A DNA stretch of 64,000 bases from Methylomonas aurea (GTDB taxonomy: Bacteria; Pseudomonadota; Gammaproteobacteria; Methylococcales; Methylomonadaceae). The notes under the pieces are model-generated. The model ran no database searches. It was not told the origin of the DNA and worked only from the letters and a program-made list of their open reading frames with translations. Made by a program: the position numbers and the translations under genes. The stretch is taken from positions 143,311-207,310 of the forward strand of contig NZ_JANIBM010000006.1 of the NCBI RefSeq assembly GCF_024505045.1, read 5' to 3'. Positions 1 through 8,364 of the stretch are shown here, in pieces; the first letter of the stretch is position 1, and each line of letters opens with the position of its first letter.

Positions 1-1577
1 AAGGGATCGAAATGGACATGTCGGCTACTGCGTGGACATTGTTTATTCACTTCGGTATGAAACGCCTTATCGAAGTTTTCCGCCTGGTCGAACTGTTGCC
101 AGAAACCTTGTCCGGCTTGAGTATCTACAGGCGGTAACCAGCGGCGCTGACGTCCAACCCAACGGTTCATCCGATCGATCAAAGTTTTGCTCTTCGGAAA
201 AAAGTGAATGGTGCCGACGCCCGGATAATAGCGAACGTCAAAATAACTGCCACCAATCCGTTGTCCAGCCCGAAGCTCTTGAAAATGCTGCCGGAACACC
301 GACACCAAACTCATGTCCGCTTCGGTCTTACCATCGAGCAAGGCAAATACCTTGTCGAAGTCGGCTAGAAGTCGTTCCGACTCCCAGTTCAGACTATTGT
401 GATAGGACTCCACTTTGTGCCCTGGCAGAACGAAACGCGTGGTCTTGATCCGCATGCCCAGCGTGCGGTGTTTGTCATTGCTTTTCCAGCCCATGTAAAA
501 CACCGCATTGTCACTGTAATAGCGGGTGATCAGATCAAACACATCACACACCATGCTCAGTTGAATTTCACCTTGCTGCTCGATGATGCCTTGCAGAAAG
601 CCGTAGATATTCGGCACGGTAAATTCCAAGGATTTCACCGTTTCGAAATCCGATTCCAAGCGTTTCTGTGCCGCCGATGACAAGCGCGATGTGACCTGTG
701 TCGAGCGTAAAATGCTGGCCCAGGCCCGATTCTTCAGATCGTGATAGCGTTTGAACAGCGTCCGCTTCACCGCATCCGATGACGAGTCGTCTTCACTGCT
801 GATACCGCCACCGTTCAGTTCGCCTAAGGTTTTACCCAGCATGGTCCGATAACGGCTGGCACGGGCTTCACTGACCACAGCCTGTCGCGCTGCTTCGACC
901 GCAGCATTGAACATCAACACCGCGTTATCAATGAAGGCATTCGGCAAGGCCAACTCATGAGGCAGTTGAAACGCGCCCGCCACATCGTCGGCTTCCCGGC
1001 GATCCTGGCGCAAATCGTCCAGAATACTGCCGAGGATGTCTTGTTCGAAGGTTGAAGTTTTTTTCAACCAGACCAGGGCCACGTCGACCGGCGTTTTGCG
1101 CTCGGCATCCTCGCCGGCGAACATTTCCGATAAAAACTCGACCTCGCCGTGCTGCTCGATCAACCGGACTAACAGCTGGCGTTCTTTCGAAAACGGATTG
1201 CGCACGGTTTCAGCATTGAGAATGGCGACGATTTCACCGTCAAATAAAATCTCCCAAGCCTTCAACACGTGTTTGGCGCCGTCGGCAAACGGCGGATTCA
1301 TGATGATGTGAGAATAGACACTGCCGCTTTGAAACTGCAGAAAATCCATCCCCACCACCGCATAACCTTCATCGCGCAGAACCGCGTGTTTGCGGATATC
1401 GATTTCAATGCAATCAATCGGCAAACGTTTACCGTACTGGTATGGCCCTGGACGTAGCAAATGTCCTTCGCCTGCTGAAGGCTCTAATACTCGAGCGAAT
1501 TGCTGGTTCTTGAACATCGCCCAAGCTTTATGACTCAGTGCTTCTGGCGTGGGGTAGTATTGATAAGGGTCTGTCAT
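1..1577 (-). CDS. DUF4942-type protein with N-terminal DNA methyltransferase-like domain (partial, runs off the left edge)
   Basis: The reading frame is open from an ATG at 1577 to the window edge, so about 525 codons are seen and the C-terminus is missing. The N-terminal part has class I SAM-dependent methyltransferase marks: LEPSAGEG (residues 31-38, motif I) and NPPF (94-97, motif IV), which is the amino-methylase signature. The later part resembles the DUF4942 domain found in ICE and plasmid proteins. The target base is probably adenine, by analogy with NPPF/NPPY enzymes. It is the last gene seen of the minus-strand module and has its own hairpin leader at 1612-1644. The family name is from memory; the methyltransferase fold is well supported by the motifs. 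Confidence 0.7.
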   Translation of the reverse strand, partial: MTDPYQYYPTPEALSHKAWAMFKNQQFARVLEPSAGEGHLLRPGPYQYGKRLPIDCIEIDIRKHAVLRDEGYAVVGMDFLQFQSGSVYSHIIMNPPFADGAKHVLKAWEILFDGEIVAILNAETVRNPFSKERQLLVRLIEQHGEVEFLSEMFAGEDAERKTPVDVALVWLKKTSTFEQDILGSILDDLRQDRREADDVAGAFQLPHELALPNAFIDNAVLMFNAAVEAARQAVVSEARASRYRTMLGKTLGELNGGGISSEDDSSSDAVKRTLFKRYHDLKNRAWASILRSTQVTSRLSSAAQKRLESDFETVKSLEFTVPNIYGFLQGIIEQQGEIQLSMVCDVFDLITRYYSDNAVFYMGWKSNDKHRTLGMRIKTTRFVLPGHKVESYHNSLNWESERLLADFDKVFALLDGKTEADMSLVSVFRQHFQELRAGQRIGGSYFDVRYYPGVGTIHFFPKSKTLIDRMNRWVGRQRRWLPPVDTQAGQGFWQQFDQAENFDKAFHTEVNKQCPRSSRHVHFDP

Positions 1578-1611
1578 GGTATTCTCCAAATAAGCCCCTG
1601 ACGACCGATTT

Positions 1612-1644
1612 ATCCCTGGCGGGATAGAATCATCCCGCAGGGGT
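1612..1644 (-). promoter_or_regulatory. Tandem CCC/GGG hairpin leader, copy a
   Basis: Two C3-N3/4-G3 hairpins lie in tandem 35 nt before the start at 1577. The first GGG and second CCC can also pair as an alternative 5-bp stem (GGGAT with ATCCC). This is one of at least ten similar elements in front of genes in this module. Confidence 0.6.
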
Positions 1645-1692
1645 AGTGTGAAAAACTCGGCTTAACCGAGTATCAAAAATGAAAACGGCGCG

Positions 1693-2190
1693 TCAGATCA
1701 ACGCAAACCGCTTACCTTGAATGAAGTCCTGATACTGCCGGGCTTCGGTTTTAACTTTGAACCGGGCATGCACGCTGCCGTCGATCCAGATTTCCCAGGG
1801 CAAGCGGTTAAGCTCACCTCTCACCAGTTCTACCGTGCCAACCCGAAATTCATCGTGTTGGTAAAGTACCTGGCGGGGACTATCGATACGGACGATGCAT
1901 TGATCCAGCAAGGCCGGACCACCGATGTCACCCGGTTCGATCAACAGCGGCACTTTGATCGTGCCGGTTGAGCGGCCGATCCAGCCGATGACATCGTGTT
2001 CATCGAGCCAGGATTGACCCGTGGTGGGATCGCCGTAATACAGCCGGATTTTGCGTCGGCTATGGCGAAGCTGTTCCAACAACTCAACTACCGGTTCTGG
2101 AGTGTCTGCGTGGTAACAGGTGCCGGATGGCAAGCGCTGATACTGGATGCAATGCCCCGTGCCGAACGTGTGTTCAAAGATATGATTCAT
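1693..2190 (-). CDS. Hypothetical ICE protein, 165 aa
   Basis: No domain is recognised. The ATG at 2190 is chosen because GAGGA lies about 6 nt upstream; the longer frame from 2247 would run through the hairpin leader. The protein is soluble, with no signal peptide or membrane segment, and is rich in short hydrophobic and charged stretches suggesting a compact beta-rich fold. It lies between two other genes of the minus-strand module and shares their leader type, so it is probably expressed with them. Function unknown. Confidence 0.6.
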   Translation of the reverse strand: MNHIFEHTFGTGHCIQYQRLPSGTCYHADTPEPVVELLEQLRHSRRKIRLYYGDPTTGQSWLDEHDVIGWIGRSTGTIKVPLLIEPGDIGGPALLDQCIVRIDSPRQVLYQHDEFRVGTVELVRGELNRLPWEIWIDGSVHARFKVKTEARQYQDFIQGKRFALI

Positions 2191-2224
2191 GATGTTGTCC
2201 TCAATGAAAAATGGGAACATCACG

Positions 2225-2258
2225 ATTCCCCAGCGGGAATAGGACATTCCCGTGTGGG
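2225..2258 (-). promoter_or_regulatory. Tandem CCC/GGG hairpin leader, copy b
   Basis: ATTCCC-cagc-GGGAAT (2225-2240) is followed by CCC-gtgt-GGG (2249-2258), 35 nt before the ATG at 2190. The alternative central stem is 6 bp here (GGGAAT with ATTCCC). Confidence 0.65.
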
Positions 2259-2339
2259 TGGATAAAAATGAGCGCCGAATCGAATGGTTTGGCTAACTCA
2301 GGCTTTTTACAAATTGCGCTTAAACACCGCGCGCATTTT

Positions 2340-3002
2340 TTAGGATTGGATTTCCAGTACAGGTTTTCCCAAGGCTTGCACTGCCAGGAGCATTACCTGA
2401 TCCAAATCGTCCCAATCAATGCTGCCGCCATTGGCTTCGCCTTGTTGATAGGCTTCAACCAATCCCCGACAAACCCGCATGGCTGCTTGCTCTTTCTTCA
2501 ATTGCCGTACCGAATGATCCGGTTCCGGCAACCGTGCAACGGCAACGCTTTTCCATACCAAGCTTTCACCCTCCGCTTCATGATATTCATCGGACAATAA
2601 CGGCATGGCAGCGGTGTCATCCCAAATCGTGGCGTCATTGAATGCCTGCTCGGCGAGCTGCTGTGCCGCTTCGGGACTCTCAGCAGTGATACCCACCGAA
2701 ACCCGGTGCACATAGTCGATTTCGTAGGAGACCATGAATAGCTGATCCACACCCTCCGCCGTGTCATTGGCTGAGGCGGGTTCTTCGACTGGCAAATCGG
2801 TTTCTGCCGACTCACCCTCGATCAATGCGCTTTCATAAGGCTCGATCTCCTTGTTGCAGTTCGGGCAGCGATCGTTACAGCCGCAATCCCATACATCCTC
2901 CCATTCGGTTTGGCAGTAAGGGCAGCGGTACTGATTCAGATAGCGAACCGCACTGTTTTCGGCAGGGGTTGTGCCAACGCTGGGTTGGTTGATTGTTTTC
3001 AT
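2340..3002 (-). CDS. Zinc-ribbon hypothetical protein, 220 aa
   Basis: The start at 3002 is preferred because GGAGG sits 8 nt before it; the ATG six bases earlier is too close to that site. Residues about 25-50 hold CPYC, CGC and CPNC cysteine clusters typical of one or two zinc ribbons, which often bind nucleic acid or protein. A very acidic stretch follows (about 55-85), then a mixed alpha/beta region. No catalytic motif is seen. It belongs to the minus-strand ICE module and has its own hairpin leader. Function unknown; a regulatory or DNA-binding role is only an inference from the ribbons. Confidence 0.6.
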   Translation of the reverse strand: MKTINQPSVGTTPAENSAVRYLNQYRCPYCQTEWEDVWDCGCNDRCPNCNKEIEPYESALIEGESAETDLPVEEPASANDTAEGVDQLFMVSYEIDYVHRVSVGITAESPEAAQQLAEQAFNDATIWDDTAAMPLLSDEYHEAEGESLVWKSVAVARLPEPDHSVRQLKKEQAAMRVCRGLVEAYQQGEANGGSIDWDDLDQVMLLAVQALGKPVLEIQS

Positions 3003-3033
3003 GGTCATGTCCTCCAAAAATTGCAGGTACGAC

Positions 3034-3062
3034 CACCCGGCAGGATGGTGTTCCTGCAGGTG
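3034..3062 (-). promoter_or_regulatory. Tandem hairpin leader, copy c (divergent)
   Basis: This is a weaker version of the family about 32 nt before the start at 3002. The central stem survives with changed bases, CAGGA pairing with TCCTG (3041-3057), which argues that the pairing itself is kept. Confidence 0.45.
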
Positions 3063-3166
3063 AAAATCGCTGATTAAAGCCAAAAATCGGCTCGCACAGC
3101 GGGGTTGAATTCGCGCAAAAATCGGTATATTGTGGCTAAAACCCATTAAAAAGCAGAGAAATAGCC

Positions 3167-3543
3167 ATGTTTGAAGAAGTTTTGCGTATTTTTGATTTTC
3201 TCAGTCCTAAGCAGACCAAGGAGCAGTATCCAAGTCAAAAACCGATGGCGATTCCGGTGACGAACCACTAAAAGTCGTTCGACATTGCCAACAAATTTTC
3301 CAAAAATTGGATGTTTTGGAAGCCGACGTGCTCAAGCGGGTTGATAATCCTGAACAAGCCTGGCCGTTTCTAAGCAAGATTCGACAAATTCGCCGGGAAA
3401 CCCAGAACGATTTGTTGTCGTTATTGCCCGAAGGCAGCTGGGTATTTGCCGATGAATCCAGTCAACACGAGATCCCGGTTCGCCGTATCAATACGGCAAC
3501 CGGAACCACGTTACGGGTATTCAATGGCGGGCTTGCTGATTAA
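3167..3543 (+). pseudogene. Small hypothetical gene split by a -1 frameshift
   Basis: An ATG at 3167 opens a frame that stops after about 34 codons. From about 3238 the next frame continues without a stop to 3543. The two frames join at a run of five A (3237-3241); one extra A would give a single protein of about 125 residues. The joined protein is soluble, with no recognised domain. It is the only plus-strand gene in this part of the module and its end overlaps the convergent coiled-coil gene by 23 bp. The break may be a real mutation, a sequencing error or, less likely, programmed slippage. A TTG start at 3307 for the second half alone is possible. Confidence 0.5.
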
Positions 3544-4057
3544 CCGGTAACCCGTTGGCATTACCTTTCAGCGCTTCCCGCAATTGAAAAACCTGTTGGG
3601 CAGTTTTAGCGGATTTGTCGTCCACCATAGCTGATATGGTCGCTTTTTTTGAACGTCGCCGGGGTTTAACTTCGGCTTCGTCCGCAACAATCACTGGTTT
3701 GATTTTCAATAATTCCCGTTCCAGTTTGGCGATTTCAATATCCGCCTCGTAGAGTTTGATTGTTTTCTGTTTGGCTTGATATTGAAGTTCCAAGCGATCC
3801 AGCTCGCGATTTGTTTCACGATTGCGACTATGAATTTCCTGACGCACCGAATCCGATATCGCCAACCAATCCATGTCCTCGCGGCTACGCGGCATGATGA
3901 CCGGTAGCCGTTTACTTGCAAAACGCTGCGCACGATATCGGTGAAACGTTTGAGTCGCGTGTTTCAATACGCTCAGTAGTTGCAACACCGTTGCCCAAAT
4001 CACTCGCAAGGCGAGGATAAACATAGCCAGTAAGATGACACCAAAAATAAAGTTCAT
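3521..4057 (-). CDS. Membrane-anchored coiled-coil protein, 178 aa
   Basis: The N-terminus (about residues 2-30) is one strongly hydrophobic segment, so the protein is probably a single-pass inner-membrane protein. Residues about 65-120 are rich in Glu, Arg, Lys and Leu with heptad-like spacing, which suggests a coiled coil. The C-terminal third is basic, then polar. AAAGGAG lies just upstream of the ATG at 4057. It heads the leftmost minus-strand transcript, behind both a tandem hairpin leader and one of the three structured 80-bp elements. No family is recognised. Confidence 0.6.
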   Translation of the reverse strand: MNFIFGVILLAMFILALRVIWATVLQLLSVLKHATQTFHRYRAQRFASKRLPVIMPRSREDMDWLAISDSVRQEIHSRNRETNRELDRLELQYQAKQKTIKLYEADIEIAKLERELLKIKPVIVADEAEVKPRRRSKKATISAMVDDKSAKTAQQVFQLREALKGNANGLPVNQQARH

Positions 4058-4104
4058 TGAAGTTCTCCTTTAAAAATTTAAGAAAACACTTCGAATGAAC
4101 AGCA

Positions 4105-4134
4105 CCCGGCCGGGCGATGGTCGCCCGAAGCGGG
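4105..4134 (-). promoter_or_regulatory. Tandem CCC/GGG hairpin leader, copy d
   Basis: CCC-ggcc-GGG is followed by CCC-gaagc-GGG. The alternative central stem is perfect over 6 bp (GGGCGA-tgg-TCGCCC, 4112-4126). It lies 48 nt before the start at 4057. Confidence 0.6.
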
Positions 4135-4171
4135 TTTTGATTTGCAGTGGGTAGTACCACTGCGATTTACA

Positions 4172-4252
4172 TCGGGCTTAACGCACCCGACACGATCACG
4201 GTTTAACGTGCTCGCCGCCTAAAGACGGAACGCCGACCAAAGTCGGATTCAG
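4172..4252 (-). repeat. Three-hairpin structured element, copy A of three
   Basis: This copy resembles 9709-9786 and 13251-13331. Conserved blocks are CTTAACGCA in the first loop and ACGGAACGCCG further on. Stems are kept while their bases change between copies: TCGGG/CCCGA, then CACG/CGTG, then CCGAC/GTCGG. It lies upstream (in minus-strand sense) of the leader of the coiled-coil gene and downstream of the VWA gene, that is at an operon head. Confidence 0.6.
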
Positions 4253-4280
4253 CATTCTGGAAAGAACGCATGAAATGTCT

Positions 4281-4382
4281 GTTTGTCGAATGGGCTCCAG
4301 TAAGAGAGTGCATTCGACAAACGGCGGTTGCAATCAGCTACCCATAGCCACAATCCAAGGCAGTAAGCCAAGGATTGGGCTA
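4281..4382. other. Two inverted repeats in the gap between operons
   Basis: A perfect 12-bp inverted repeat (GTTTGTCGAATG at 4281-4292 and its complement at 4311-4322) encloses an 18-nt loop. A second, imperfect inverted repeat spans 4345-4382, between the stop of the VWA gene at 4405 and the next leader. The second could end the upstream transcript, but no T run follows it. The first could be a protein-binding site. Confidence 0.4.
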
Positions 4383-4404
4383 CGGATAATTGACTGGCCG
4401 ATAC

Positions 4405-6225
4405 TTACGCCGCCAACAACACCGCTTTCGAGAGTTCGAACAATTGCGCTCTCAGCTCTGAAAGATCGTTAATAGTGATGGCACTTGGGAACAGATGACT
4501 GACATCCAGTCCCAAACCGATGCCGACCGTTTCAATACCACTATCGCGGCAACGCTGTAACAATTCCAGCGTGCTCAAGGTATCGTTAGGCTGACCATCG
4601 GTCATCACCATCAACACTTTGCGCGGTTCCCGGCATCGCAGCAGTGACGCCGCACCAAACCAAATCGCTTCCGTCATTGGCGTACTGCCGGTGGCGGCTA
4701 CCGAAAAGGCACCGGTTCGGGCATTGATGCGTTGGCCATGATCTAGCAAGCGAAACACCGAGTCATCTTGATGGCCTGGAAACGCGGTGACGCCAGGATT
4801 GACTCCCGGGATGCCTTCGAATGCCAAGGCCAATGCCAAAGTGGCTTCCAATGCAATCGGCATTCGCGATCCGATGGGTTGGCCTTGACTATCGGTGACC
4901 TGATAACCCATGCTTTCGGATTTATCGAGTAACAGATGGATCGCCGTATTGGGTGCCGCTTTGGTCTCTTTACGCTGAAACAGCTTAGTTTCGCCCAGTG
5001 GTAAGCGGTGTAAACGCTTGCCATCCAGCCGCCGTCCACGACACGCAGGTTGCGACCGGTTTAAGGTTTGCGATTGCACCAGGCCTTGCAACGCGGCGCG
5101 GATTTTTCCCGATTCGCTATGCACCTTACGAAGTAAAAACGCACCGGCCCGCTCGTCCATGGGTGGCTCGTGGCCACTGGGCATCAGCAATTCCGAACCA
5201 TTTTCCGCCGCCAACGACAATGCCGATTTCAATGACTCGAATAAATCCTGCTCAATGTCACTGTCACCAGCGGACAACAAGGTTTGCAAGACGCCCATCG
5301 GATCGGCAATCTCCGCAGTTTCTTCATATTCACCTTGCGGGATGGATGTCGAATTGTCGGATGGCGTTGCCGGTTCATCGTCAGGATTTTTGGGAGCCGA
5401 ATCATCGTTACCGGCTGGTTCTGACGACGATTCGTCATCAGTGTCGTTGGGTAACTGTTCATCGGGATTCATTTCATCCTGGGAATCCAAGCCGCTCGAA
5501 TCATCCGAATCGGTTGATTCAGCATCCTGATCCGTATCATCCGGCTCAGGCGTGTTTTCCTCATCGTCCGATGGCTGTGCCTGATTGCGTTGCCGTTGTT
5601 GCGCGAACTCCTGCTCAATCATGGTCAGGATGCGGTCAGTCAAATTCAGACAATCACGTTCGGATTGCAGGCCCTCCGGGACTTCCGACAGCAAGCCCTT
5701 CAGCCTTGTCACTGCACCAACGGGAAACGTTGCCTTCAATGCGATTTCGGTTTGTTCGACCAACGGTAATAGGGCCGTTTGACCCAGTACCCGTGCACGC
5801 AAGCTTTTCAACACGAATCCATACAAAATGTTGGCCGGATGATCGCTTTCACTGGCGGCCACAAATTCGCCTTTGGCAATCATCTTTTCAATCACCGTGC
5901 GTATTGTCAGCCGCGTACCCGGAAAGTCCTTGGCCAGTTCATGCTCGATGCGGACATCTTCAATCGCATTGCATAGCCGCCGGCGTAATACCGAGTTGCC
6001 ATAACGTAACGTAAAATCCGAATAGCGAATATGCGCCGCTTCGTGGGCTAACAGCCCCCAGGCATAATCTTGATAATCCGGATCGTCACCTTCATAGGCC
6101 GGCAGCTGAATCGATTGGCCATCGGTATAAGCTTGATCGCCACCGACGCTGACTTTTATGCCAAAGCGGTTGCCGATGGCGGCCGCGACGATGGGGAATG
6201 CGTTGTGTAAGGTTCTATTTTTCAT
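4405..6225 (-). CDS. CobT-like VWA-domain protein with N-terminal HEXXH motif, 606 aa
   Basis: The protein resembles the so-called cobaltochelatase CobT-like proteins of SXT/R391 elements. The N-terminal region carries HEAAH (61-65), a zinc-protease-like motif. The middle (about 200-340) is very acidic and low in complexity, as in CobT. The C-terminal VWA domain has a MIDAS motif DKSES (about 434-438) for metal-dependent partner binding. The start at 6225 has GGAG 7 nt upstream. The AAA+ partner (CobS-like) and two other proteins precede it in the same transcript, so it should form an ATPase-VWA machine. No cobalamin genes are nearby, so a true chelatase role is unlikely; the substrate is unknown. 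Confidence 0.75.
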   Translation of the reverse strand: MKNRTLHNAFPIVAAAIGNRFGIKVSVGGDQAYTDGQSIQLPAYEGDDPDYQDYAWGLLAHEAAHIRYSDFTLRYGNSVLRRRLCNAIEDVRIEHELAKDFPGTRLTIRTVIEKMIAKGEFVAASESDHPANILYGFVLKSLRARVLGQTALLPLVEQTEIALKATFPVGAVTRLKGLLSEVPEGLQSERDCLNLTDRILTMIEQEFAQQRQRNQAQPSDDEENTPEPDDTDQDAESTDSDDSSGLDSQDEMNPDEQLPNDTDDESSSEPAGNDDSAPKNPDDEPATPSDNSTSIPQGEYEETAEIADPMGVLQTLLSAGDSDIEQDLFESLKSALSLAAENGSELLMPSGHEPPMDERAGAFLLRKVHSESGKIRAALQGLVQSQTLNRSQPACRGRRLDGKRLHRLPLGETKLFQRKETKAAPNTAIHLLLDKSESMGYQVTDSQGQPIGSRMPIALEATLALALAFEGIPGVNPGVTAFPGHQDDSVFRLLDHGQRINARTGAFSVAATGSTPMTEAIWFGAASLLRCREPRKVLMVMTDGQPNDTLSTLELLQRCRDSGIETVGIGLGLDVSHLFPSAITINDLSELRAQLFELSKAVLLAA

Positions 6226-6257
6226 GGTGTGCTCCAAAAGATGGGGACAAACCACGA

Positions 6258-6288
6258 CCCCAGAGGGACATGGCTTTGCCCCATTGGG
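6258..6288 (-). promoter_or_regulatory. Tandem CCC/GGG hairpin leader, copy e
   Basis: CCC-caga-GGG and CCCC-att-GGG lie in tandem 33 nt before the start at 6225. Here the central alternative stem is only GGG/CCC. Confidence 0.55.
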
Positions 6289-6310
6289 TGAATTATTAAA
6301 TAGCGTCAGA

Positions 6311-7510
6311 TCAGAACCAGTAGTCCTGGTCAGAATCGTCCGCTTCCTCATCGTCTCCCGCCGTCACCGGTTCCGGTTCCGCTGCGTTTTCCAAATCATT
6401 GTCTCGATCGGCATCGTTACCGGTTTCCAGATTGGTCTGGCTTTTGTCCAGCAAAACCTCCAGCGCCCAGTCATCCGATGTCGGTTCGAGTTCATCGTCA
6501 AAGATGCCGTCAAACAGATCGGTAAAATCGGAATTGTCTGAAACGCATTCAGCGATGACGGGTTTTGCTTCGGTTGAGACTGTTGTTTCTGTTGGTACCG
6601 TTGATAGCTCTAAATCCGCGTATTCGAAGGTTTCATCAACGTCTGTCTCTTCAACAACGGGTGTTTGATTAACCAACAAGCCTTCACCGTGCCGCCGGGT
6701 TTTATCCGGATCGGACAACAGCATCGCCGTGGCCAAAATCTCCTGCAAAATGCCGCCTTCAATGGCGCCTTTGTTGGGAATTCTCACCAGTAGATCGTCA
6801 ATGGTGCTGACGACCGGCGCGACTCGATGATCCAGAAATCCCAGCCCATCGAGTTTGTCCCGCATACGGCGAATCGGCCGTAACGCATTCCGCGTCACTT
6901 GCTCCTTGCCAAGCAACGACTGCTCGATCAGTTGATTGGCTTCCACGGAGATTTCATAGAACATCTGCTCACTGAGTGAACCGATTTTGCTCTCCAGACG
7001 CACAACATCCGCCGGCGGCAAGCTTTCGGGTAAACCGACACTCACCACCAGAAAATCAAACGACAACCGCGTCGAGACAAACTCCACAGAATCCACAGCT
7101 TGTTCGATGATGCCGGCAAACTCCGGATGGCGAACCACCCAATCCGTCACCGCCGCATCGTAACCGGCAATAAATTCGGTTTTAGCCGCTGCAAAATCCA
7201 GCGCAATGCGCTCGAGTTCTGCGGTAATACCTGCGGCCGATTCAACCGGTACGGCAAAGCCACCCAGAAAGCGGGTGCCGACGCGCAAACAAATGCGTTC
7301 GGCTTCCTTCTTTAGGCGGTTGAACACCGTCAGCTTATCGGGATCGAGCAAACGTTTGGAACCCAGGCTGGCTAAATCCTCCGGAGGCAATTTGCTACCA
7401 TCGGCCAAAACTAGGTCCTCTTTTTTCAGTTTCTTGCGGGCGCCGTAGATATTGGCTTCGACTTTCACCAAGACCACGCGATCCAAGATAATTTGCGTTT
7501 CATGAGACAT
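6311..7510 (-). CDS. DUF3150-family protein, 399 aa
   Basis: The N-terminal 260 residues resemble DUF3150, a family that accompanies CobS- and CobT-like genes in ICEs and phages. The region is largely helical. The C-terminal third is acidic and low in complexity with many Thr, Asp and Glu, ending DQDYWF. Several neighbouring ICE proteins also end in an aromatic WF or similar, which may be a shared docking tail. The ATG at 7510 has a strong AGGAGG upstream. It lies between the WGR-like and VWA genes, so it is probably an adaptor or regulator of the ATPase-VWA pair. The biochemical role is unknown. Confidence 0.7.
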   Translation of the reverse strand: MSHETQIILDRVVLVKVEANIYGARKKLKKEDLVLADGSKLPPEDLASLGSKRLLDPDKLTVFNRLKKEAERICLRVGTRFLGGFAVPVESAAGITAELERIALDFAAAKTEFIAGYDAAVTDWVVRHPEFAGIIEQAVDSVEFVSTRLSFDFLVVSVGLPESLPPADVVRLESKIGSLSEQMFYEISVEANQLIEQSLLGKEQVTRNALRPIRRMRDKLDGLGFLDHRVAPVVSTIDDLLVRIPNKGAIEGGILQEILATAMLLSDPDKTRRHGEGLLVNQTPVVEETDVDETFEYADLELSTVPTETTVSTEAKPVIAECVSDNSDFTDLFDGIFDDELEPTSDDWALEVLLDKSQTNLETGNDADRDNDLENAAEPEPVTAGDDEEADDSDQDYWF

Positions 7511-7542
7511 GGGAACCTCCTAAAAAGTAGAGGCACACCCAT

Positions 7543-7572
7543 CCCCGCTGGGGCCGATGCGCCCCTGTCGGG
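7543..7572 (-). promoter_or_regulatory. Tandem CCC/GGG hairpin leader, copy f
   Basis: CCCC-gct-GGGG then CCCC-tgtc-GGG, 33 nt before the start at 7510. The central alternative stem is GGGGC with GCCCC (7550-7565). Confidence 0.6.
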
Positions 7573-7594
7573 TTAAATGAAAATTACAATACGT

Positions 7595-8362
7595 TTAAAA
7601 CCAACAGTCGTCCGTGTCGGACATGGCCGCTGCCAGATTTAATCGAGGTTTGAGCAGGCCTAAAACTTCAGCGGTGTCCCGAATGCTGTCAAGATCAGTG
7701 CCGAAAAAAGCCAGCACATCCTGTTCAACTTTCAGATCGACTGAGAGGTCTCGAGCGGTTTCGGTGGCAATATCAATCGCCACGCCTTTAAAGCTTTTTG
7801 CTTTCAGCGCCAGTAAAAACAGCCAGGGCAAAACACCATGCACTGATTTGATCTGACCACTGAGTTCAAAGGGTTCGGCATTGAGAGTGGCATCAATCCA
7901 TAGTTGCCAGCCATCCCAATCTTTTTCAGGCTTAGAATGCTGATCCGATACGGAATGAATAACCCCGATCAGTCGCCTGACCTCGATACCCAAGTCCACT
8001 CGGACAGCTCGCTTTGCATGGCAATTAATGGTCCAATACAAGGACTCGACTGGCTGTGCCGGCACAGACACGGGATTTTCATCAGATTCAGGCCATTGTG
8101 ATGGTGTAGCCGAAGTCTTACCCGGAAACACCACATTGCCGTTCACATCAATATCCACCTCGCCGACCAACACATAGCCTTTGGCCTGTTTTTGCTTTTC
8201 GATGTCATGCTGCTTAACGCCGTATCGGTTGCTAACGCCCGGCAAAGTATCTGCCGTTTTCCCCCAACGCGTCGTAATCGAACCATCCGAATTACTCCTG
8301 ACTGCCCAGTCCTTGGAGCTGCCGTCAGTATTACGATGACGATATAAATTCCAGGCGGCCAT
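7595..8362 (-). CDS. WGR-like domain protein, 255 aa
   Basis: The first 80 residues contain a WGR-type pattern: a run of short strands with TRWGKT at about 31-36. WGR domains bind nucleic acid or act as partner-binding modules. The rest is alpha/beta without a recognised motif, and the protein ends DDCWF, like its neighbours. The start follows the stop of the CobS-like gene by 2 nt and it has no separate hairpin leader, so translation is probably coupled. It is likely an accessory subunit that brings the ATPase-VWA machine to a target. Confidence 0.6.
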   Translation of the reverse strand: MAAWNLYRHRNTDGSSKDWAVRSNSDGSITTRWGKTADTLPGVSNRYGVKQHDIEKQKQAKGYVLVGEVDIDVNGNVVFPGKTSATPSQWPESDENPVSVPAQPVESLYWTINCHAKRAVRVDLGIEVRRLIGVIHSVSDQHSKPEKDWDGWQLWIDATLNAEPFELSGQIKSVHGVLPWLFLLALKAKSFKGVAIDIATETARDLSVDLKVEQDVLAFFGTDLDSIRDTAEVLGLLKPRLNLAAAMSDTDDCWF

Positions 8363-8364
8363 GC

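Noticed and set aside
4998..6014. Long plus-strand frame of 338 codons
   Set aside because: It is antisense to the VWA gene, has low-complexity composition mirroring the acidic region, and has no start signal.
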